This document shows, one piece after another, positions 7,364 to 14,236 of a stretch of DNA of 14,236 nt (position 1 is the stretch's first letter; each line of letters begins with the position of its first letter). The notes below the pieces were generated by a model. The model searched no databases. It was not told where the DNA came from and worked only from the letters and a program-made list of their open reading frames with translations. This DNA is from Burkholderia sp. (GTDB lineage: Bacteria; Pseudomonadota; Gammaproteobacteria; Burkholderiales; Burkholderiaceae): NCBI GenBank assembly GCA_028292565.1, contig JAQGMD010000012.1:1-14236 (forward strand), in the 5' to 3' direction. The translations under genes were made by a program, and so were the position numbers.

Positions 7364-8848
7364 TTAAAGACCGATTTCCTGCCAGATCCGGTCGACCCGC
7401 TGCTTCACTTCGTCGGTCATCTCGATCGTACGGCCCCACTCGCGAGTGGTCTCGCCCGGCCACTTATTGGTCGCATCGATACCCATCTTGCTGCCGAGGC
7501 CGCTGACGGGCGACGCGAAGTCGAGATAATCGATCGGCGTGTTGTCGACCAGCGTGGTATCGCGGGTCGGATCGACGCGTGTGGTAATGGCCCAGATCAC
7601 CTCTTTCCAGTCACGGATGTTGACGTCTTCGTCGACCACCACGATGAACTTGGTATACATGAACTGCCGCAGGAAACTCCATATGCCAAACATCACGCGC
7701 TTGGCGTGGCCCGGATACGCCTTCTTCATCTGCACCACAGCCATCCGGTAACTGCATCCTTCCGGAGGCAGGTAGAAATCGGTGATTTCAGTAAATTGTT
7801 TCTGCAACAGCGGAATGAATACTTCATTCAATGCGACGCCCAGAATCGCCGGTTCATCCGGCGGTTTGCCGGTGTAGGTCGAGTGGTAGATCGGGTCGCG
7901 CCGCATCGTGATGCGGTCGATGGTGAATACCGGAAACCAGTCCTGTTCGTTGTAATAGCCGGTATGGTCGCCGAACGGGCCCTCGAGCGCGTGTTCATAG
8001 CCGGAAGGATGCTTCTCATCCGGATAGATGTGCCCCTCAAGTACGATCTCAGCGGACGCCGGGACGCGCAACTCACTCCCGATCGCTTTGGTCAACTCAG
8101 TGCGACTTCCGCGCAGCAATCCGGCGAATTGATATTCCGACAAGCTGTCCGGCACGGGCGTCACCGCGCCCAGTATGGTCGCCGGGTCGGCGCCGAGCGC
8201 GACGGAGATCGGATAGGGCTGACCCGGATTAGCGAGACAGTGCTCCCGAAAATCCAGCGCCCCACCCCGATGCGCCAGCCAACGCATGATCACCTTATTG
8301 CGCCCGATCACTTGCTGGCGATAGATGCCGAGGTTTTGTCGCTTCTTGTGCGGACCCTTGGTAATGACGAGGCCCCATGTGATCAGGGGTGCAATATCAC
8401 CGGGCCAGCAATGCTGAATCGGCAGGCGTGCAAGATCGACGTCATTCCCTTCCCACACGATGTCCTGGCACGGCGCGGAACGCGTCTCCTTCGGCGCCAT
8501 ATCCCACAACGCCTTGACCAGCGAACCCAGCCCCATCAAATCCTTGAAGCCCTTCGGCGGCTCCGGCTCTTTCAGCAGCGCGAGTACCTGCCCGATCTTG
8601 CGCAACTCGCTGACATCCTCGGCGCCCATGCCGAGCGCAACGCGGCGCGTCGTACCGAAAAGGTTACCCAGTACCGGTATCGTATGTCCCTTGGGTTTTT
8701 CGAAAAGAAGCGCTGGTCCTTCGCTCCGCAACGCGCGGTCACAGACTTCCGTCATCTCCAAATAGGGTGAAACAGGGATCGAAATACGCTTAAGTTCGCC
8801 AATTTCTTGCATCTGGGAAATAAAATCCCTTAAATCCGAATATCTCAT
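7364..8848 (-). CDS. ubiD: 3-octaprenyl-4-hydroxybenzoate carboxy-lyase UbiD
   Basis: Decarboxylates the prenylated 4-hydroxybenzoate intermediate of ubiquinone synthesis using the prenylated FMN made by UbiX. The protein matches E. coli UbiD (497 residues) along its length: [20 protein letters not shown] at the start, [41 protein letters not shown], the prFMN site [42 protein letters not shown] and [11 protein letters not shown]. The Glu of VLEG and the Asp of GDHTG supply the catalytic acids. I chose the ATG at 8848, which aligns with E. coli MKYNDLRDF. An in-frame TTG at 8860 would add four residues and cannot be excluded, since neither start has a clear ribosome binding site. ubiX and other ubi genes are not in the window. 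Confidence 0.96.
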   Translation of the reverse strand: MRYSDLRDFISQMQEIGELKRISIPVSPYLEMTEVCDRALRSEGPALLFEKPKGHTIPVLGNLFGTTRRVALGMGAEDVSELRKIGQVLALLKEPEPPKGFKDLMGLGSLVKALWDMAPKETRSAPCQDIVWEGNDVDLARLPIQHCWPGDIAPLITWGLVITKGPHKKRQNLGIYRQQVIGRNKVIMRWLAHRGGALDFREHCLANPGQPYPISVALGADPATILGAVTPVPDSLSEYQFAGLLRGSRTELTKAIGSELRVPASAEIVLEGHIYPDEKHPSGYEHALEGPFGDHTGYYNEQDWFPVFTIDRITMRRDPIYHSTYTGKPPDEPAILGVALNEVFIPLLQKQFTEITDFYLPPEGCSYRMAVVQMKKAYPGHAKRVMFGIWSFLRQFMYTKFIVVVDEDVNIRDWKEVIWAITTRVDPTRDTTLVDNTPIDYLDFASPVSGLGSKMGIDATNKWPGETTREWGRTIEMTDEVKQRVDRIWQEIGL

Positions 8849-8978
8849 GATTTTTCGCAAAGTTCGTTTGCGTGACTTTATATTAAGTTATGGGTCCAAC
8901 TGGTTGATTGTATTCACGTTCAACAACGGTAAGCGAGAAACCTAGACATAAAAGTAATGACTTTGCTTTTTGATAGTA

Positions 8979-9007
8979 TTGACTTGATATAAACAGCCTA
9001 CTAAAAT
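8979..9007 (+). promoter_or_regulatory. Sigma70-type promoter for the lytic transglycosylase
   Basis: TTGACT (8979-8984) and TAAAAT (9002-9007) have exactly 17 bases between them and each matches consensus at 5 of 6 positions. This is the best promoter seen in the window. Transcription would start near 9014 and leave a leader of about 290 bases before the next plus-strand gene. Confidence 0.6.
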
Positions 9008-9013
9008 TCGCCC

Positions 9014-9300
9014 ACTTTCATTAAGCACCAGTGCGAGGCTGGTTGAACAAATCGCAACATCACGGGATCGGGGTCCCACATGACATTTTAAGGAGTGTTT
9101 TCAAAAGGCGTCTGCCTTATCCCCGAAAAAATTGCTTGCTGCTAATCGGCGCCTACCAGCCGTAAGCCCGCAACAGGCAATCCGAGTCTGCTGAGAGCGC
9201 ATTGCGCCAGCTGACAGTGTTCTGACTAACGGCAATCTAAGCGTCTACGGTTATCGCTTGTGGATTCTTTGCTTGCCGCGTCGTCGAATCAGGAGGTTCA
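9014..9300 (+). other. Long 5' leader of the transglycosylase gene, no known RNA family recognised
   Basis: The gene-free stretch between ubiD and the transglycosylase (8849-9300) holds the promoter above and this leader. Possible local structures are CCAG/CTGG around 9028-9042, GGGA/TCCC at 9064-9077, and a perfect AAGGC-GTCT-GCCTT hairpin at 9105-9118. TCGGGG (9068-9073) can instead pair with CCCCGA (9121-9126), enclosing an unused Shine-Dalgarno-like AAGGAG at 9090-9095; that pairing excludes the GGGA/TCCC hairpin. The true ribosome binding site AGGAGGT is at 9291-9297. I compared it from memory with TPP, cobalamin, FMN, cyclic-di-GMP and 6S RNA patterns and saw no fit. Confidence 0.4.
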
Positions 9301-10221
9301 ATGATTGATCGTATGTTCACGGCGACGTCTTCGTACGCCCGACGAACAGCCAGCCAGTCCGCTGCGTGGGCCGTATTTGCCCGCGACACGGTGAGCGGTT
9401 TCGTCACCACCGCCCATCACACGCTGATGATTTTGGGTGTTACCGCCATCGGTATCGTTGCGCTGATGTTCGTCAAGCCGGATCTGGCCGATAAGGTCAA
9501 GGCGATGTCACCCTTTGCTGTCACCCAGCAGACCGCATCGGCCCAGCCGAGCGTCGCGCCGGAACAGGACGGCGCTTACATCAAGACCGTAGCGATGGCC
9601 GACACCTCTGCCTTCGAGGAACTGAACAGCAAGGCTGCACAGGCCGACTTGCGGCAACAGGAGTGGGTGACCAATTGGCTGTCGAAGCGTTACCGGGTTG
9701 CCAACGATGCGATCGATATGCTGGTTTCATCCGCTTATGTCACTGCCAGGGAGATTAAGCTCGATCCCCTGCTGATCCTGTCTGTCATGGCGATCGAATC
9801 GCGGTTTAACCCATTTGCCGAGAGTCCGGTAGGCGCACAAGGCCTGATGCAGGTGATGTCCAAGGTCCACCGCGACAAGTTCGAGGACCACGGGGGCATG
9901 AAAGCGGCCCTGGACCCGGTAGCCAACATCAGGGTAGGTTCTTTGATCCTGAAGGAATACGTGACCCGCGGCGGCTCGGTGGAAGCCGGTCTCAAGCTGT
10001 ACGTAGGCGCAGGCGCCTTCGATACGGATTTCGGCTATGGCAACAAGGTATTGGCGGAATATCAACGCTTGAAAGAAGTTGCCAAGGGCAAGAAGGTATC
10101 GATCCATTCGACACCGGTAGCCGCACCGCCAAAACCGAAGGCGCAGGAAGCAAAGGCCGACACGCCAGCTACGAACGACGAAGCGGCGCTTGGCAAGGAA
10201 GACAAGCTCGCTGCTTTGTAA
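9301..10221 (+). CDS. Membrane-anchored lytic transglycosylase (SLT family 1 domain)
   Basis: Lytic transglycosylases cleave peptidoglycan between MurNAc and GlcNAc to form 1,6-anhydroMurNAc ends. The 306-residue protein has a cytoplasmic N-terminus, one hydrophobic segment (about 41-57, TLMILGVTAIGIVALMF), a linker, then an SLT domain from about 140 to 255. The catalytic-glutamate motif is AIESRFNP with Glu166, followed by GAQGLMQVM (178-186), DPVANIRVGSLILKEY and a tyrosine-containing YVGAGAF segment. The C-terminal tail from about 270 is Lys/Ala/Pro-rich and probably disordered. The N-terminus looks like an uncleaved signal anchor, which would place the enzyme in the periplasm. A strong AGGAGGT precedes the ATG. 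It appears monocistronic, with its own promoter and terminator. The exact Mlt/Slt subtype is not assigned. Confidence 0.88.
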   Translation: MIDRMFTATSSYARRTASQSAAWAVFARDTVSGFVTTAHHTLMILGVTAIGIVALMFVKPDLADKVKAMSPFAVTQQTASAQPSVAPEQDGAYIKTVAMADTSAFEELNSKAAQADLRQQEWVTNWLSKRYRVANDAIDMLVSSAYVTAREIKLDPLLILSVMAIESRFNPFAESPVGAQGLMQVMSKVHRDKFEDHGGMKAALDPVANIRVGSLILKEYVTRGGSVEAGLKLYVGAGAFDTDFGYGNKVLAEYQRLKEVAKGKKVSIHSTPVAAPPKPKAQEAKADTPATNDEAALGKEDKLAAL

Positions 10222-10245
10222 AGTATTTCAGCATCCGATCAAAAC

Positions 10246-10274
10246 AAAAAGGAGCCAGTTCGGCTCCTTTTTTT
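10246..10274 (+). terminator. Bidirectional intrinsic terminator
   Basis: AAAAA, then GGAGCC (10251-10256), loop AGTTC, GGCTCC (10262-10267) and seven T. The A-run allows the stem to extend and gives a T-run on the other strand, so the element can end both the transglycosylase transcript and the convergent aminotransferase transcript. Confidence 0.92.
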
Positions 10275-10368
10275 CGCTCCGTTTACCACAGCATACGAGC
10301 TGGTTTCGATCTGTCATGGGGAGGCAGGGCGCGCCCTACCGCTACCTTTTACGTTCATACAATCCGGT

Positions 10369-11547
10369 CTACGCCTTGAAGAAATCACGCAAGCGTAAAA
10401 CCGCTTCCCGCAGATTCTCCATCGAAGTCGCATACGACACCCGTATATATTGACGGGCAGTATGCGGACCGAAATCCAGCCCGGGCACCAGCACCACCCC
10501 GGCCCGGTTCAACATGTCGATGGTCAGGTGGTCGGCGTCGTCAGACAGCGCGGTACAGTCCGCGTAGACATAGAACGCACCGTCGGGCGTCACCGGCACT
10601 TTGAAACCCAACTCGCGCAGCGCCGGAACGATGTAGTCGCGGCGGCGTTTGAATTCGGCCTTGCGCTGCTCGTAAATCGCGATGGATTCCGGCGCGAAGC
10701 AGGCGACTCCGGCATGCTGCGCGATGCTCGAAGCGCAGATGAAGAGGTTTTGCGCCAGCTTCTCGAACTGCGGCACCAATATTTCGGGCACCACCAGCCA
10801 CCCAAGCCGCCAGCCGGTCATGTTGAAATACTTCGAGAAGCTGTTGATGACTATCACGTCTTCACCCAGCGACAAGGCCGAAAACGGCGCCTCATCATAG
10901 GTCAGCCCCTGGTAAATCTCGTCGACGATGGTGAAGCCGTCTCGCTCGCGCACTGCAGCGACGATTTTGGCCAGCTCATCGTGGGCGATCGAGGTGCCCG
11001 TGGGATTTGACGGTGACGCCAGCAATACGCCTCGGGTCTCCGCTGTCCAGTGTTCCCGCACCATCACTTCCGTCAACTGGAAGCGTTCGTCCGGACCGCT
11101 GGGAATCATGCTGGCCCGTCCCTCGAAAGCGGCAACAAAGTGGCGGTTGCAGGGATAGGACGGATCCGGCATCAATACTTCCGAGCCCTTCTCTACCAGG
11201 GCGGCGCAGGCCAGCAGCAACGCTGCGGAGGCGCCGGCCGTGACGACAATGCGGGACGGTGATATCTCCAGCCCGTATACACGTCGATAGTGAGCGGAAA
11301 TCGCTACACGCAACGCCGGAATACCGACAGCGGAAGTGTATTGCAGCTTGCCGTCGGCCATTGCGCGGGCGGCGGCTTCGATGACTGGCGGCGCGGCCGT
11401 AAAGTCCGGCTCGCCGATGCCCATATGGATGATGTTGCGACCTTGCTTCTCCAGTTCCGCCGCCATTTTCGCCAGTTCCATGACATGGAATGGCGCAATA
11501 TTGGCAAGCCGGGAGGCAAGTTGAAAATCGTGACTGGCGGGATTCAT
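10369..11547 (-). CDS. Pyridoxal-phosphate aminotransferase, class I/II
   Basis: A 392-residue fold-type I aminotransferase. The family residues are in place: MGIGEPDF near 42, GASAAL with the cofactor phosphate-binding loop near 105, ASPSNPTGT with Asn181, VDEIYQGL with Asp209 and Tyr212, NSFSKYFNMTGWRLGW with the Schiff-base Lys239, and QYIRVSYAT with Arg369, which binds the substrate carboxylate. It belongs to the aspartate/alanine-type aminotransferases; the amino donor is not predictable from this reading. The ATG at 11547 is 55 bases after the nusB stop with no terminator between, so it probably shares a transcript with nusB. No good Shine-Dalgarno is visible. The next in-frame ATG would remove conserved N-terminal residues. 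Confidence 0.92.
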   Translation of the reverse strand: MNPASHDFQLASRLANIAPFHVMELAKMAAELEKQGRNIIHMGIGEPDFTAAPPVIEAAARAMADGKLQYTSAVGIPALRVAISAHYRRVYGLEISPSRIVVTAGASAALLLACAALVEKGSEVLMPDPSYPCNRHFVAAFEGRASMIPSGPDERFQLTEVMVREHWTAETRGVLLASPSNPTGTSIAHDELAKIVAAVRERDGFTIVDEIYQGLTYDEAPFSALSLGEDVIVINSFSKYFNMTGWRLGWLVVPEILVPQFEKLAQNLFICASSIAQHAGVACFAPESIAIYEQRKAEFKRRRDYIVPALRELGFKVPVTPDGAFYVYADCTALSDDADHLTIDMLNRAGVVLVPGLDFGPHTARQYIRVSYATSMENLREAVLRLRDFFKA

Positions 11548-11602
11548 AACGATTTATGAGTCGGCAGCGAGGATGTTCCCGCTGCGGCGGGTTATTTTTC
11601 TG

Positions 11603-12073
11603 TCAGCGCTTCTTTGCTGCGTCGACTTCGACGCTGCGCGCGTTGGCGGCGAATTTGTCGAGTACGCCGTTGACGTATTTATGACCGTCGATGCCGCCGA
11701 ACGATTTGGTCAGTTCGACCGCCTCGTTAATGACGACCTTGTACGGGATTTCGATATGGTTGTTGAGCTCGTAAGCGCCGATCAACAACGCGGCATGCTC
11801 GACCGGGGACAACTGCCCGATCGGGCGATCGATCAGCGGTGCCAGGCCGGCGCGCAATGTACCGGCTTCCTTGATGGCGCCATGTAAGAGCGCATCGAAA
11901 TGCTCGGCATCGGCTTTGTCGAAGCCGTGCGCCTGACGGATATGCGCATCAATCGCACCGACGTCTTCATTGTTGAGCAACCACTGGTAAAGGCCCTGCA
12001 GCGCGAATTCGCGGGCGCGATGGCGCGGTGTGCGATTCTTGCTCGGGTTGGCATGAATAGTTTTCTGGTTCAT
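11603..12073 (-). CDS. nusB: Transcription antitermination factor NusB
   Basis: NusB pairs with NusE (ribosomal protein S10) on boxA RNA to promote antitermination in rRNA operons. The 156-residue protein is all-helical and carries the family pattern: Arg-rich N-terminus [40 protein letters not shown], and [17 protein letters not shown] followed by [12 protein letters not shown]. The basic N-terminal segment is the expected boxA-binding surface, and an extra ten or so residues precede it. It follows ribH as in many proteobacteria. A strong intrinsic terminator lies between the two genes, so nusB may depend on read-through or on a promoter not identified here. Confidence 0.96.
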   Translation of the reverse strand: MNQKTIHANPSKNRTPRHRAREFALQGLYQWLLNNEDVGAIDAHIRQAHGFDKADAEHFDALLHGAIKEAGTLRAGLAPLIDRPIGQLSPVEHAALLIGAYELNNHIEIPYKVVINEAVELTKSFGGIDGHKYVNGVLDKFAANARSVEVDAAKKR

Positions 12074-12113
12074 GGCTGGCTTGCTGCATGTGCCCCGGAG
12101 TGCCGGAGCGATG

Positions 12114-12147
12114 AAAAAAAATTCGCGGCCGCAAGGAGCGGGCCGCG
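12114..12147 (-). terminator. Intrinsic terminator between ribH and nusB
   Basis: On the minus strand CGCGGCC (12147-12141), a ten-base loop and GGCCGCG (12130-12124) form a GC-rich stem, followed by AA and eight T (12121-12114). The hairpin starts 18 bases after the ribH stop and ends about 40 bases before the nusB ATG. Confidence 0.82.
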
Positions 12148-12165
12148 ACGCGACCGAACACGACC

Positions 12166-12651
12166 TTACTCTTCCTCGGTCGCTTCAGCGAGTTCTTCAA
12201 GCGCAATCGCGAGGTTGGCCATTTCAACTGCAACCCGCGCCGCATCGGCGCCTTTTTCGGCCATACGCGCTTCCGCCTGCTCGTCGGTTTCCGTCGTCAG
12301 CACCGCATTGGCGATCGGGATGCCGAAGTCGAGTCCGACACGGGTGATGCCGGCGCCGGATTCGTTCGACACCAGTTCAAAGTGATAAGTCTCGCCACGA
12401 ATGACGGCGCCAAGCGCGACCAGTGCGTCGAACTGTTGGGTTTCGGCCATTTTCTGTAGCGCGAGCGGGATTTCCAGTGCGCCAGGAACAGTCACGTGCA
12501 GCACATCCTCGTCAGCAACCCCGAGATGTTTGAGTTCGGCCAGGCAAGCGGACAACAAGCCGTGACAGACATCTTCGTTGAAACGGGCTTGTACGATACC
12601 GATGCGCACACCTTCCCCGTTCAGATTGCTTTCGTAAGTTCCTACTGTCAT
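12166..12651 (-). CDS. ribH: 6,7-dimethyl-8-ribityllumazine synthase
   Basis: Condenses 5-amino-6-ribitylaminouracil with 3,4-dihydroxy-2-butanone 4-phosphate, the penultimate step to riboflavin; the enzyme assembles into pentamers or larger shells. The 161 residues include [12 protein letters not shown] (Phe24 stacks on the substrate), [13 protein letters not shown] (54-66), [16 protein letters not shown] with catalytic His90, and [20 protein letters not shown] ending in phosphate-binding Arg129. The frame is open up to 12738, but the ATG at 12651 has AAGGA at the right distance and fits the family N-terminus, so the 29-residue extension is rejected. Its partner substrate is made by the upstream ribBA product. 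Terminators flank it on both sides. Confidence 0.97.
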   Translation of the reverse strand: MTVGTYESNLNGEGVRIGIVQARFNEDVCHGLLSACLAELKHLGVADEDVLHVTVPGALEIPLALQKMAETQQFDALVALGAVIRGETYHFELVSNESGAGITRVGLDFGIPIANAVLTTETDEQAEARMAEKGADAARVAVEMANLAIALEELAEATEEE

Positions 12652-12761
12652 AGCTGTTCCTTTTTGCGCAACGCGCGTTGTTACTTGTATTGGTGACGAC
12701 CAGCCTGCAACATAACGATGCCTCTCGCGAGGGAACATTGCAAGCCTTTGATGTTATTGAG

Positions 12762-12788
12762 AAAAATCCCGGGCTTTTCCGGGATTTT
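12762..12788 (-). terminator. Intrinsic terminator between ribBA and ribH
   Basis: On the minus strand AAAATCCCGG (12788-12779) and CCGGGATTTT (12772-12763) pair perfectly over ten bases around a six-base loop, with a five-T run (12766-12762) at the 3' side. It begins 13 bases after the ribBA stop. The A-rich 5' arm makes it weakly bidirectional. Confidence 0.85.
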
Positions 12789-12801
12789 ACAGGAAGGACG
12801 G

Positions 12802-13914
12802 TTACTGGCCGGGTTTGTCCTGATAGCCGATCACTTCGAGGTCAAAGCCGGTCATCGACGGCATTTTCCTCGGGCTGGCAAGGAGCTTCATTTTCCCGAC
12901 GCCGAGATCCTTGAGAATTTGCGCGCCAATACCGTAAGTACGCAAATCCATGCGCGCGGCGCGCGGCTGCGTCTTCGCTTCGCCGCTACTTAAAGCGGCA
13001 AAATGGGCAAACATCTGTTCAGCCGACTCTTCACAGTTCATCAGCACCATGGCGCCGCGTTCAGACGCCTTGAGCGCCGCCATCGCGGAGGCGATATTCC
13101 ATGAGTGGGTCGTTGCCTTGGTTTCGAGCAGGTCGAGTACCGACACCGGCTGATGTACGCGGACCAGGGTTTCCAGTTCGGGAACGGGATCGCCATGCAC
13201 CAGCGCCAGGTGCGCGCCGCCGCTCGGCTTGTCACGATAAGCAATGGCCCTGAAACTGCCGTACGCGGTCTGCATCGTGCTTTCCGCGATGCGCTCGACG
13301 ATGCTTTCGTGCCGGCTGCGATAGTGGATCAGGTCGGCAATCGTGCCGATCTTCAGCCCATGCTCTTTGGCGAATTCGAGCAAATCCGGCAGGCGCGCCA
13401 TCGTGCCGTCGTCCTTCAGGATCTCGCAAATCACAGCGGCAGGCGTCAGGCCGGCGAGCTGCGCAAAATCGCACCCCGCTTCTGTATGGCCGGCGCGCAT
13501 CAGCACGCCGCCTTTTTGCGCCTTCAGCGGGAAAATGTGGCCCGGCTGCACGATGTCCGACGACTTCGCGTTCTTCGCGACCGCCACCTGGATGGTTCGT
13601 GCGCGGTCAGCTGCCGAAATACCGGTCGTGACGCCTTCGGCCGCTTCGATCGACACCGTGAAATTGGTGCCGTACGCGGTGCCGTTCCGGCTGGTCATCA
13701 TTGGCAAGTTGAGCTGGTCGCAACGCTCCTCGGTCAAGGTGAGGCATACCAGCCCACGCCCGAACCTGGCCATGAAATTGATGGCTTCCGGCGTGACGAA
13801 TTCAGCGGCGAGCACCAGGTCGCCTTCATTTTCGCGGTCTTCCTCATCAACGAGGATGACCATGCGCCCGGCGCGCAATTCTGCAACGATTTCTTGAGTT
13901 GTTGATATGGACAT
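12802..13914 (-). CDS. ribBA: 3,4-dihydroxy-2-butanone-4-phosphate synthase fused to a degenerate GTP cyclohydrolase II domain
   Basis: The N-terminal domain (about 1-205) is RibB, which makes the four-carbon precursor of riboflavin from ribulose 5-phosphate. It shows the acidic loop VDEEDRENEGDL (22-33), RFGRGLVCL, GHIFPLKAQKGGVLMRAGHTE (split around 125-145, with His126 and His143) and AAVICEI with Glu164. The C-terminal domain (about 208-370) aligns in outline with RibA (LALVHGD, LVRVHQ, LKDLGVGKMKLL). It lacks all three zinc cysteines of the RibA ECLTGD...CDCG region and the RQEGR-type motif, with MNCEES in that place. It resembles the proteobacterial variant called RibBX. GTP cyclohydrolase II activity is therefore not expected. 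The ATG at 13914 fits; its ribosome binding site is weak. No FMN riboswitch is visible in the 92 bases upstream. Confidence 0.95.
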   Translation of the reverse strand: MSISTTQEIVAELRAGRMVILVDEEDRENEGDLVLAAEFVTPEAINFMARFGRGLVCLTLTEERCDQLNLPMMTSRNGTAYGTNFTVSIEAAEGVTTGISAADRARTIQVAVAKNAKSSDIVQPGHIFPLKAQKGGVLMRAGHTEAGCDFAQLAGLTPAAVICEILKDDGTMARLPDLLEFAKEHGLKIGTIADLIHYRSRHESIVERIAESTMQTAYGSFRAIAYRDKPSGGAHLALVHGDPVPELETLVRVHQPVSVLDLLETKATTHSWNIASAMAALKASERGAMVLMNCEESAEQMFAHFAALSSGEAKTQPRAARMDLRTYGIGAQILKDLGVGKMKLLASPRKMPSMTGFDLEVIGYQDKPGQ

Positions 13915-14006
13915 GACGTAAACCCTGATTGACCCGCTATTTTAAAGGATTTACCCAGGTTCCAGCCGTAAAGACCTGATTATCGTAAGGATACCCGCAG
14001 CACACG

Positions 14007-14236
14007 CTACGTCAGCGCATGCATCTCGCGCCGGCGTAATGCAAACGCCAGAAAATCCGCTGTCGGCATCGGTCGGCCGAACATGAAACCGTGGCCGTTA
14101 TTGCAGCCCAAATGCGTGAGGAAAGCGGCCTGCGCGGCGGTCTCGACGCCTTCCGCCACGGTCGTGATACCGAGGCTCTTCGCCATTGCAACGATTGCGG
14201 TCACGATAGCAACATTGTGACGATTGTCCGGAAGAT
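14007..14236 (-). CDS. EAL-domain protein (cyclic-di-GMP phosphodiesterase family), C-terminal fragment
   Basis: Only the last 76 residues or so are in the window; the gene continues past 14236. The fragment runs LPDNRHNVAIVTAIVAMAKS, then LGITTVAEGVET, LTHLGCNNGHGFMFGRPMP and a short tail to a TAG at 14007. AEGVE and GRPMP are hallmarks of the EAL fold, which hydrolyses cyclic-di-GMP. At the usual GCDxxQGY position the sequence is GCNNGHGF, so the conserved Gln is His. The EAL signature itself and any GGDEF, PAS or membrane parts lie outside the window. It ends 92 bases before the ribBA start, and no terminator was recognised between them. Confidence 0.9.
   Translation of the reverse strand, partial: LPDNRHNVAIVTAIVAMAKSLGITTVAEGVETAAQAAFLTHLGCNNGHGFMFGRPMPTADFLAFALRRREMHALT

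Noticed and set aside
7304..8770. A 488-codon open frame on the plus strand opposite ubiD
   Set aside because: It mirrors a clear UbiD over nearly its whole length, has no recognisable motif and is explained by GC-rich codon use on the minus strand.
9188..9215. TPP-riboswitch-like CTGAGAG in the transglycosylase leader
   Set aside because: The other conserved TPP segments are absent and the downstream gene is unrelated to thiamine, so the match is chance.
10326..10337. Perfect palindrome AGGGCGCGCCCT between the convergent genes as a terminator
   Set aside because: There is no T-run on either side; the nearby hairpin at 10246-10274 is a far better terminator.
12652..12738. A 29-residue N-terminal extension of RibH
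   Set aside because: The family starts near MTVGTYE, and the ATG at 12651 has a good AAGGA; the extension reads through the intergenic region.
13915..14006. FMN riboswitch upstream of ribBA
   Set aside because: The 92-base gap is too short and shows none of the conserved RFN segments; only a TAAAAT possible -10 without a -35 is seen.
1..14236. Mobile element, prophage, CRISPR array, toxin-antitoxin or defence locus
   Set aside because: No transposase, integrase, direct-repeat array or small toxin/antitoxin pair was found; every large open stretch belongs to a core gene or to its antisense shadow.

Overview
The window reads as a chromosomal housekeeping segment of a betaproteobacterium, most likely Burkholderiales and plausibly Oxalobacteraceae. 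This rests on how closely the proteins resemble that group, the clusters dnaX-ybaB-recR and ribB-ribH-nusB, an AidB homologue, a ribB with a dead ribA-like domain, and a moderately GC-rich composition. The taxon is an inference. I see no insertion sequence, integrase, phage gene, tRNA, CRISPR array or recognisable defence system.

Layout. Positions 1-4803 hold a minus-strand operon-like run. In transcription order it is dnaX (clamp-loader tau/gamma), ybaB (nucleoid-associated protein), recR (recombination mediator), an HD-domain phosphohydrolase and a family III CoA-transferase that ends at or just past the window edge. Gaps are 8 to 52 bases. A 99-base divergent region separates dnaX from aidB, an acyl-CoA-dehydrogenase-fold protein, on the plus strand (4903-6546). 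The 4.5S signal recognition particle RNA gene (ffs, minus strand, about 6568-6663) sits just past the aidB stop. Next come a periplasmic or lipoprotein Cu/Zn superoxide dismutase (sodC) and the ubiquinone-pathway decarboxylase ubiD, both minus. A 450-base gene-free stretch follows. It carries a good sigma70-type promoter and a leader of about 290 bases for a membrane-anchored lytic transglycosylase (plus strand, 9301-10221), which ends at a bidirectional terminator.

From 14236 down to 10369 everything is on the minus strand: the 3' end of an EAL-domain protein, ribBA, ribH, nusB and a class I/II aminotransferase. Two clear hairpin-plus-T-run terminators interrupt this riboflavin/antitermination cluster, one between ribBA and ribH and one between ribH and nusB. 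The genes are therefore unlikely to be one simple transcript.

The observations most worth a second look are these. (1) A run of nine A in the dnaX linker has a stop codon directly behind it in the -1 frame, as expected for making a short gamma subunit. (2) The C-terminal GTP cyclohydrolase II domain of RibBA has lost its zinc cysteines. (3) Terminators lie in front of ribH and in front of nusB, itself an antitermination factor. (4) The transglycosylase has a long leader that could fold in alternative ways. (5) The EAL fragment has His where the family has a conserved Gln. No wholly new multi-gene system is visible.
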